In this document: positions 58,621 through 64,000 of the stretch, in pieces
Position numbering within the stretch: position 1 is the stretch's first letter
Layout: every line of letters begins with the position of its first letter
Source of the DNA: Micromonospora okii
GTDB taxonomy: Bacteria > Actinomycetota > Actinomycetes > Mycobacteriales > Micromonosporaceae
Assembly (NCBI RefSeq): GCF_020884795.1
Contig: NZ_BBZF01000012.1
Span: forward strand, 550,664-614,663
Length of the DNA: 64,000 nt
Reading direction: 5' to 3'
Notes under the pieces: model-generated
What the model was told of the DNA's origin: nothing
Databases searched by the model: none
The model's input: only the letters and a program-made list of their open reading frames with translations
Program-made: the position numbers and the translations under genes

Positions 58621-60156
58621 ATGAGCAGCGCACGGACGGGAAATCTGGCGAGCCTGGCGGCCGCCGTCCTGCAACCCGGATTCGTCGGCACCACACCGCC
58701 CCCGTGGGTGTGCCGATGGCTCGGTGACGGGCTCGGCGGGGTGGTGCTCTTCGCCCGCAACATCGTCACCCTCGACCAGGTCGCCGCGCTCACCGCCACG
58801 CTGCGGGCCGAACGCCCCGACGTGATCGTCGCCATCGACGAGGAGGCCGGCGACGTCACGCGCATCGAGTCCGGCCGGGGCAGCTCCCGGCCCGGCAACT
58901 TCGCCCTCGGCGTCGTCGACGACCCCGAGCTGACCAGCGAGGTGGCCCGCGACCTGGGCCGGGAGCTCGCCTCGGTGGGCGTCACCCTCGACTACGCGCC
59001 GAGCGCCGACGTGAACTCCAACCCGAACAACCCGGTGATCGGGGTGCGGGCCTTCGGCGACGACCCGGCCGTGGTCGCCCGGCACACCGCCGCGTGGGTG
59101 CAGGGGATCCAGTCCGGCGGCGTGGCGGCGTGCGCCAAGCACTTCCCCGGCCACGGTGACACCCGCGTCGACTCGCACCTCGCCCTGCCCAGCATCGGCG
59201 GCACCCGGGCCCAGCTCGACGCCGCCGAGCTGGTGCCGTTCCGCGCCGCGGTGGCCGCCGGGGTGCAGGCCGTGATGACCGGCCACCTGCTCGTACCGGC
59301 GCTGGACCCGGAGCTGCCGGCCACCCTCAGCTCGCGCATCATCGGCGGCCTGCTCCGCGAGGAGCTGGGCTTCACCGGGCTGGTGGTCACCGACGCGATC
59401 GAGATGCGGGCGGTCTCCGACCGGTACGGCTTCGCCGGCGCGGCGGTCCGCGCCCTCGCCGCCGGGGTGGACGCGGTCTGCGTGGGCGGCGAGCGGGACG
59501 ACGAGGAGGCCGCCCGCGAGCTGCGCGACGCGATCGTCGCCGCGGTGGTCGCCGGCGAGCTGCCCGAGGAGCGCCTCGCCGAGGCGGCCGAGCGGGTCGG
59601 CCGGCTCGCCGCCTGGAGCGTGGCCGCCCGCGCCGGCGTGCCGACCCGTCCCGACGCCGACCAGGACGGCTCCCCGGTCGGGCTGGCCGCCGCCCGTCGG
59701 GCCGTGCGGGTGACCGCGTCCGGCGACGCCGGCACGGCGCTGCCCCTGGCCGCCGCCCCGCACGTGGTGGAGTTCGCGCCGCCGCGCAACATCGCGATCG
59801 GCGCGGAGACCCCCTGGGGCGTCGCCGCCCCGCTCGCCGACCTGCTCCCGGGCACCACCGCCGTCCGGATCGGCGCGGGCGACCCGGCGACCGACTCGAT
59901 CGCCAGTGCCGCCGGTCGGCCGCTGGTGCTCGTGGTGCGCGACCTGCACCGGCACGACTGGATGCGCGCCGCCGTGGAGCAGGCCCTCGCCGCCCGCCCC
60001 GACGGGGTGGTCGTCGAGCTGGGCGTGCCCGCCCTGGTCACCGGCCGGGTGCACGTGGCCACCCACGGCGCGACCCGGTCCAGCGCGCGTGCCGCCGCCG
60101 AGCTGCTCGCCGGCCTGGAGCGCGCCTCGGCGCCGCTGCTCGCCGGTCTCGGTTAG
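58621..60156 (+). CDS. nagZ: GH3 beta-N-acetylhexosaminidase (NagZ-like)
   Basis: A 511-residue enzyme: GVVLFARNIVTLDQVAALTATLR, VAIDEEAGDVTRI, DYAPSADVNSNPNNPVIGVRAFG, the catalytic dyad loop KHFPGHGDTRVDSHLALP and the nucleophile in GLVVTDAIEMRAVS, followed by a C-terminal second domain (about 340-511). No signal peptide is seen. NagZ-type enzymes remove GlcNAc from muropeptides in wall recycling. In Gram-positives some are exported, which is not supported here. Confidence 0.92.
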   Translation: MSSARTGNLASLAAAVLQPGFVGTTPPPWVCRWLGDGLGGVVLFARNIVTLDQVAALTATLRAERPDVIVAIDEEAGDVTRIESGRGSSRPGNFALGVVDDPELTSEVARDLGRELASVGVTLDYAPSADVNSNPNNPVIGVRAFGDDPAVVARHTAAWVQGIQSGGVAACAKHFPGHGDTRVDSHLALPSIGGTRAQLDAAELVPFRAAVAAGVQAVMTGHLLVPALDPELPATLSSRIIGGLLREELGFTGLVVTDAIEMRAVSDRYGFAGAAVRALAAGVDAVCVGGERDDEEAARELRDAIVAAVVAGELPEERLAEAAERVGRLAAWSVAARAGVPTRPDADQDGSPVGLAAARRAVRVTASGDAGTALPLAAAPHVVEFAPPRNIAIGAETPWGVAAPLADLLPGTTAVRIGAGDPATDSIASAAGRPLVLVVRDLHRHDWMRAAVEQALAARPDGVVVELGVPALVTGRVHVATHGATRSSARAAAELLAGLERASAPLLAGLG

Positions 60157-60163
60157 GGCCGTC

Positions 60164-60198
60164 GCCGGCTGACCCGCGCACCGCGCGGGTCAGCCGGC
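60164..60198. terminator. 16-bp perfect hairpin between convergent genes
   Basis: GCCGGCTGACCCGCGC, ACC loop, and the exact complement. Its right arm overlaps the last codons of the GNAT gene (stop at 60190-60192), so the terminator is partly coding. Confidence 0.8.
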
Positions 60199-60474
60199 CG
60201 CCACCAGGTCCGCGTACTCGGGATGGCGGCCGATGAAGGCCGCCATGAACGGGCATTTCGGCACCACCTGCCCGCCGCGTTCGCGGACCTGGTCCAGCGT
60301 GCCCCGGATCAGCGCCGAGCCGACCCCCATGCCCCGGAACCGCTCGTCGACGTCGGTGTGGGTGAAGACCAGCGCCTCGCCCCGGGGCCGGTACGCGGTG
60401 AACCCGGCGAACGCGTCGTCGACCAGGATCTCGAAGCGGCGCCGGGCGGGATCGTCCTCGACCAGGAAGCTCAC
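60190..60474 (-). CDS. Small GNAT (YjdJ/COG2388-type) acetyltransferase
   Basis: A 94-residue protein starting GTG 60474, overlapping the upstream stop. VSFLVEDDPARRRFEILVDDAFAGFTAYRPRGEALVFTHTDVDERFRGMGVGSALIRGTLDQVRERGGQVVPKCPFMAAFIGRHPEY is the complete compact GNAT family, with a CoA-binding RGMGVGSALI loop and a catalytic-type Cys in PKCPF. Partner substrate unknown; coupled to the aminotransferase-like gene. Confidence 0.88.
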   Translation of the reverse strand: MSFLVEDDPARRRFEILVDDAFAGFTAYRPRGEALVFTHTDVDERFRGMGVGSALIRGTLDQVRERGGQVVPKCPFMAAFIGRHPEYADLVAAG

Positions 60475-61697
60475 CCGGTCATTCTGTCGCGGTCCGCGCC
60501 CAGCTCGTCCAGTTCCGCCAGCAATCGGTCCACCTCGTCGACCGTGTTGTAGTGGTACACGCTGGCGCGGACCGCGCCGCCGTCGTCGCGCAGCCCCATC
60601 GCCCGGAAGTACTCGTAGGCGTAGTAGTCGCCCGAGGAGAGGCAGACGCCCCGCTCGCCCAGCGCCGCCGCCGTCTCGGCTGGGCTCCACCCGGCCACCC
60701 GGAACGACACGGTGGGGCAGCGCCGGGCCGCCGAGCCGTACACGGTGATCCCGGGGCGGGCGGCGAGGCCGGCGAGCAGCCGGCCGAAGACGGCCTCCTC
60801 GTGCGCCCGCGCGGCGGCGAGCCCGGCGCGCACCCGCCCCCGCCGGTCGCCGGTGGCGTCCGGGTCCAGGCCGGCCAGGTGGTCCACGGCGGCGGCGACG
60901 CCGGCCAGCAGCGGGAAGCTCGGCGTGCCGTACTCGAACCGCTCCGGCACCGCGTCGGAGGAGGGCCGCAGCTTCGCCGGGCGCAGGCCCGCCCAGACAG
61001 CGGGGTCGGCGACCATCGCGGCCAGGTGCGGCCCCGACCACTTGTACGCGCTGGTGACCAGGAAGTCCGCGCCGAGCGCGGCGAGGTCGGTGGGGCCGTG
61101 CGGCACGGAGTGCACGCCGTCGACGCAGACCAGCGCCCCGGCCGCGTGCGCCGCCTTGGCGATCGCCGCCACGTCCGGCACGGTGCCGATGGCGTTGCTG
61201 CCGGCGGTCACCGCGACCAGCCGGGTCCGCTCGCCCACCAGGTCGGCGTACTGCTCCGCCGGCAGCTCCCCGGTGGCCCGGTCGAACTCCGCCCAGCGCA
61301 CGGTGACGCCGGCCGCCTCGGCCGCCTGCGCCCACGGCCGCACGTTCGCGTCGTGGTCCAGGCGGGAGAGCACTACCTCGTCGCCCGGCCGCCAGCCCGC
61401 CCCGAGGGTACGCGCGAGGGTGTACGTCAGCGCGGTCGCGCTCGGCCCGAGCACCACGCCCTCGGGGCGCGCCCCGAGCAGGTCCGCGACCGCCGAGCGG
61501 GCGGCGGCCACCAGCTCCAGCGACCGGCGGCCGGGGACGAAGGCGGCGCTGCGGTTGCCCACGGCGGCCCGCATGGCGGCGGCGACCGCGTCGACGACCG
61601 GCGCGGCGGTCTGGGTGCCCCCGGCCCCGTCGAGGTGGACGAAGCCCTCGGCCAGGGCGGGGTACGCGGCCCGGGTACGGGCGATGTCGAACGGCAT
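60471..61697 (-). CDS. Cysteine desulfurase-like PLP enzyme
   Basis: A 408-residue class V aminotransferase-fold protein: FVHLDGAGGTQTAAPVVDAV, EGVVLGPSATALTYTLAR, LSRLDHDANVRPW, VAVTAGSNAIGTVPDVAAI, the PLP Lys in TSAYKWSGPHLA, and GVCLSSGDYYAYEYFRAMGL near the end. The catalytic Cys loop of IscS is not evident; this matches the cysteine-desulfurase-like (VC1184-type) subfamily, so the name should not be taken as activity. Confidence 0.88.
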   Translation of the reverse strand: MPFDIARTRAAYPALAEGFVHLDGAGGTQTAAPVVDAVAAAMRAAVGNRSAAFVPGRRSLELVAAARSAVADLLGARPEGVVLGPSATALTYTLARTLGAGWRPGDEVVLSRLDHDANVRPWAQAAEAAGVTVRWAEFDRATGELPAEQYADLVGERTRLVAVTAGSNAIGTVPDVAAIAKAAHAAGALVCVDGVHSVPHGPTDLAALGADFLVTSAYKWSGPHLAAMVADPAVWAGLRPAKLRPSSDAVPERFEYGTPSFPLLAGVAAAVDHLAGLDPDATGDRRGRVRAGLAAARAHEEAVFGRLLAGLAARPGITVYGSAARRCPTVSFRVAGWSPAETAAALGERGVCLSSGDYYAYEYFRAMGLRDDGGAVRASVYHYNTVDEVDRLLAELDELGADRDRMTG

Positions 61698-61838
61698 CCC
61701 CGGACCCTAGCCCCTGGCACGAAGCGCCCCGCGTGCGTCCGGCGAGGTGAGCGGGGTACCCCGCTCCACCGCAGGCGTCGAGAAGGTGCCCTTCCTTGCG
61801 TCGGGGCGGGGTCGACCGGATCTCGTACCCTTGATCGG

Positions 61839-62204
61839 GTGACGAACCGACCCGGTATCCCCCCGTCCACCCCCGTCCGCCGGGCCGCCGGTCTGCTGGC
61901 CGGCCTGGCCCTCGGCGCCGCGCTGCTCGCGGGTTGCAGCTCCGAGGGCGCCTCCACCGACTGCGGCCTGGACGCCTGCACGGTCACCTTCGACCGGGGC
62001 GTCGAGGCCAGCGCCACCATCCTCGGCGTCGAGGCCAAGCTGGTCGGCGCGCAGGGTGACCAGGTGACCGTCGAGGTCGCCGGGGAGCAGCTCTCGCTGA
62101 CCGTGGGCCAGCAGGCCACCGAGGTCGGCGGCTTCGCCGTCACGCTGGACAGCGTCACCGACCAGGAGGTCAAGATCCGCGTCTCGCGCAATCCCAGCAG
62201 CTAG
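61839..62204 (+). CDS. Secreted lipoprotein
   Basis: A 121-residue protein, GTG 61839. Signal region RRAAGLLAGLALGAALLAGCSSEG has the lipobox LLAGC with the modified Cys at about 33. The mature part is a small beta domain: ACTVTFDRGVEASATILGVEAKLVGAQGDQVTVEVAGEQLSLTVGQQATEVGGFAVTLDSVTDQEVKIRVS. Similar short actinomycete lipoproteins have no assigned role. It stands alone and faces the MarR gene. Confidence 0.85.
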   Translation: MTNRPGIPPSTPVRRAAGLLAGLALGAALLAGCSSEGASTDCGLDACTVTFDRGVEASATILGVEAKLVGAQGDQVTVEVAGEQLSLTVGQQATEVGGFAVTLDSVTDQEVKIRVSRNPSS

Positions 62205-62251
62205 CCGGTTGCTGAGACCCTGACGGCGACGGGCCCGGTGCGCGCGGGAAC

Positions 62252-62313
62252 GGGCTCAGTCGGCGTCGGCGGGCCCGGTACGCGGGGAAGGGCTCAGTCG
62301 GCGTCGGCGGGCC
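62252..62313. repeat. Duplicated MarR 3' end
   Basis: GGGCTCAGTCGGCGTCGGCG plus five bases occurs at 62252 and again at 62289, the second copy containing the last codons and stop of the MarR gene. It is a small tandem duplication of a gene end. Confidence 0.75.
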
Positions 62314-62725
62314 CCAGGAGGGGTTCGAGCAGCCCGACGAGCTGTTCGCGCTGCTCGGGCCGCAGCCGGCCCAACGTGGGCGCGAGGGCGCGCCGGATCT
62401 CGACGTCCAGCCGCTGCGTGAGTTCGCGGCCGGCCGGGGTCAGGAACACGTCGACGGCCCGGCCGTCGTGCGGGTTCCTGTCCCGGGCCAGCAGCCCCCG
62501 GCGCTCGGCGCGGTCGACCAGGCCGGACATCGTCGACTTGTCCAGCCCCAGATGGGCGGCCAGTTCGGTCACGCGGGGGCGGCGGTCGCGCAGGATGCCG
62601 AGCACCCGTAGCTGCGTGAGGGACAGGTCGTTCTCGGCGCCGATACGGGTGAGCACGCTGGTCACCTGGAAGGTGCTGCGGACGAGCGCGTCGATGAGCG
62701 CGTCCAGGGAGTCCTCGGAGGTCAT
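62294..62725 (-). CDS. MarR family regulator
   Basis: A 143-residue protein: STFQVTSVLTRIGAENDLSLTQLRVLGILRDRRPRVTELAAHLGLDKSTMSGLVDRAERRGLLARDRNPHDGRAVDVFLTPAGRELTQRL, the full winged helix with the basic wing RNPHDGR. It diverges from a quinone-oxidoreductase-like gene and almost certainly binds the large palindrome between them. Confidence 0.92.
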   Translation of the reverse strand: MTSEDSLDALIDALVRSTFQVTSVLTRIGAENDLSLTQLRVLGILRDRRPRVTELAAHLGLDKSTMSGLVDRAERRGLLARDRNPHDGRAVDVFLTPAGRELTQRLDVEIRRALAPTLGRLRPEQREQLVGLLEPLLGPADAD

Positions 62726-62743
62726 ACCGGAAGGCTAGTTGAC

Positions 62744-62792
62744 ATGGTTCGTATTACCAACCATCCTGAGGGTGGTTGGTAATACGAACCAT
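62744..62792. promoter_or_regulatory. Double MarR operator, 20-bp perfect arms
   Basis: ATGGTTCGTATTACCAACCA is repeated exactly in inverted form at 62773-62792. Each arm is itself a partial dyad (GGTT...AACC), so the region can be read as two operator copies. A TTGACA box (62739-62744) touches the left arm. Confidence 0.88.
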
Positions 62793-62809
62793 CTCTTCCG
62801 GAGGTCCCC

Positions 62810-63736
62810 ATGCGCGCCGCAGTCCTGTCCACGTTCGACGCCCCGCCGGTCTACCGCGATCATCCGGAGCCGGTCGCGACGGACGACAACGAGCTGGTCG
62901 TGGAGGTGCTCGCGGCCGGCCTGCACCACCTGACCAGGGCGAAGGCCGACGGCTCGCACTACAGCGGCACCGGCGCGTTCCCGCTGGTGCCCGGCGTCGA
63001 CGGCGTCGTGCGCGACCCGTCCGGGCAGCTTCGCTACGTGGTCCTCGACGACACGAGCTTCGGGACGTTCGCCGAGCGCACCGTGATCGACGCCCGACGC
63101 AGCGTGGTGCTGCCGGAGGGCGTGGACCCGGTGCGCATCGCCGCCGCGATGAACCCCGGAATGTCCTCCTGGGTCGCGTTGCGCCGCCGCGTCGGGTTCG
63201 CCCCGGGGCAGCGCGTCCTGGTCGTCGGCGCCACGGGCAACGCCGGCCGCATGGCGGTGCAGGTCGCGAAGCTGTTCGGGGCGGCGCACGTGATCGCCGC
63301 CGGGCGGGACGCGGCACGCCTGGCCGCGCTGTCCGCGCTCGGCGCCGACGAGACGTGCACGTTCGACCGGATCGGCCGTGCGGCCGACGTCGACGTCGTC
63401 CTCGACTACGTCTGGGGCGAGCCCGCCGCCGACGCCATGATCCCGATGCTCGCCGCCCGCGCCGACCGCACCGCGCCGCTGACCTGGATCCAGATCGGGT
63501 CGATGGCCGGCGAGACCGCGCCGGTCCCGTCGGTCGCGCTGCGTTCGGCCCGGCTGCACATCGTCGGCAGCGGTATCGGCTCCGTCCCCGCCCGCGACTT
63601 CATCGCGGAACTGCCGGCGCTCGCCGCGGCGGTGACCGAGGGCGCGATCGACGTGCGGGCCCGGGCGGTGCCGCTCGCCGACGTCGCCCGGGCGTGGACC
63701 GCCGACACGGACGACCGCATCGTCCTCGTGCCGTAG
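62810..63736 (+). CDS. Zinc-less alcohol dehydrogenase/quinone oxidoreductase
   Basis: A 308-residue MDR-superfamily protein after GGAGG. MRAAVLSTFDAPPVYRDHPEPVATDDNELVVEVLAAGLHHLTRAKADGSHY, FPLVPGVDGVVRD, ERTVIDARRSVVLPEGVD, then the Rossmann site VLVVGATGNAGRMAVQVAKLFGAAHVIAAGRD and a C-terminal GSGIGSVPARDFIAELPAL. Zinc ligands are missing, as in quinone oxidoreductases. It is probably repressed by the divergent MarR protein. Confidence 0.9.
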   Translation: MRAAVLSTFDAPPVYRDHPEPVATDDNELVVEVLAAGLHHLTRAKADGSHYSGTGAFPLVPGVDGVVRDPSGQLRYVVLDDTSFGTFAERTVIDARRSVVLPEGVDPVRIAAAMNPGMSSWVALRRRVGFAPGQRVLVVGATGNAGRMAVQVAKLFGAAHVIAAGRDAARLAALSALGADETCTFDRIGRAADVDVVLDYVWGEPAADAMIPMLAARADRTAPLTWIQIGSMAGETAPVPSVALRSARLHIVGSGIGSVPARDFIAELPALAAAVTEGAIDVRARAVPLADVARAWTADTDDRIVLVP

Positions 63737-63764
63737 CCGAGACCCGGACAGAAGGGCACACGCA

Positions 63765-64000
63765 TGAACGTTCCGCTGCTCACCGCACATCTGACGACCA
63801 CGCCGGAGGGCGCCGTTCCCGCCGTCGACGTCGTCGCGGACCTGGCCTGCAAGCCGCGCTACACGCTCAACTCGTGGTTCGTGATCGGCCACTTCGAGGC
63901 CGACGGGCACACGCTCGACTACCTGGTCCACATGATGGCCCTCAGCATCAGGGGAGTCGTCATCGGAGTGGACGCCGCGGCCAGTGTCACCGACGAGACC
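63765..64000 (+). CDS. Lipocalin-like/AttH-type protein (partial)
   Basis: A 78-residue N-terminal fragment cut by the window edge. MNVPLLTAHLTTTPEGAVPAVDVVADLACKPRYTLNSWFVIGHFEADGHTLDYLVHMM suggests the beginning of an AttH/CrtC-like lipocalin fold (SW-x-V-x-GH followed by LxxLVHMM). It starts 28 bases after the oxidoreductase stop and is likely in the same MarR-controlled operon. Confidence 0.55.

Overview
The window is chromosomal DNA of a very high-GC Gram-positive actinomycete. Gene content suggests Micromonosporaceae (Micromonospora-like): F420-dependent oxidoreductases, paired small-protein/XRE/DUF397 regulators, a CebR-type operator before a cellulase, polyprenol-phosphate-mannose synthase and abundant GTG starts. 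The genus assignment is inference; no rRNA or marker gene is present.

Region 1 (1 to about 17310) is the integrase-proximal part of a siphovirus-like prophage that continues beyond the left edge. Read along the minus strand from right to left it runs: serine integrase, an early/accessory block of small genes, tRNA-like element, HNH nuclease, terminase, portal, MuF protein, scaffold, capsid, head-tail connectors and tail terminator. Next to the integrase is a plus-strand XRE/DUF5753 regulator overlapping a DUF397 gene. The accessory block (9035-13479) holds three proteins built from shared beta-rich modules, two membrane proteins, a lipoprotein and a zinc-ribbon protein, transcribed from two near-identical promoter/operator units. 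The large terminase ORF is split by a -1 frame change exactly at a GGGAAAA slippery heptamer inside its Walker A motif. The prophage interrupts a pirin gene. A sequence matching the phiC31 attB site survives about 110 bp further inside that same gene.

Region 2 (17.3-38.5 kb) is ordinary chromosome: MarR regulator, stress-type membrane protein, secreted GH6 cellulase with CBM2 behind a CebR-like box, phosphoesterase, FAD oxidoreductase, cation/proton antiporter, HAD phosphatase, SpoIIE-type phosphatase, mechanosensitive-channel-like protein, small conserved proteins, YihY protein, aldehyde dehydrogenase, phytoene-desaturase-like oxidoreductase, polyprenol mannosyltransferase and a frameshifted SDR.

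Region 3 (38.5-46.5 kb) is a tight plus-strand operon for activated heptose and its transfer: a GmhB-type phosphatase fused to a GT9 glycosyltransferase, two further glycosyltransferases, GmhA, an HldE-like kinase/nucleotidyltransferase, an SDR and a second GT9 enzyme. Genes overlap by a few bases. A topoisomerase IB follows, then a block of inverted REP-like repeats.

Region 4 (47.8-64 kb) contains an AraC regulator, a second XRE small-protein operon divergent from a GntR regulator, GNAT and HxlR/aldo-keto reductase genes, a BrnT/RHH-like toxin-antitoxin pair, an ankyrin protein, RecQ, an F420 LLM oxidoreductase, NagZ-like GH3, a cysteine-desulfurase-like/GNAT pair, a lipoprotein, and a MarR/quinone-oxidoreductase divergon with an exceptionally clear operator. 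The last gene is cut by the window edge.
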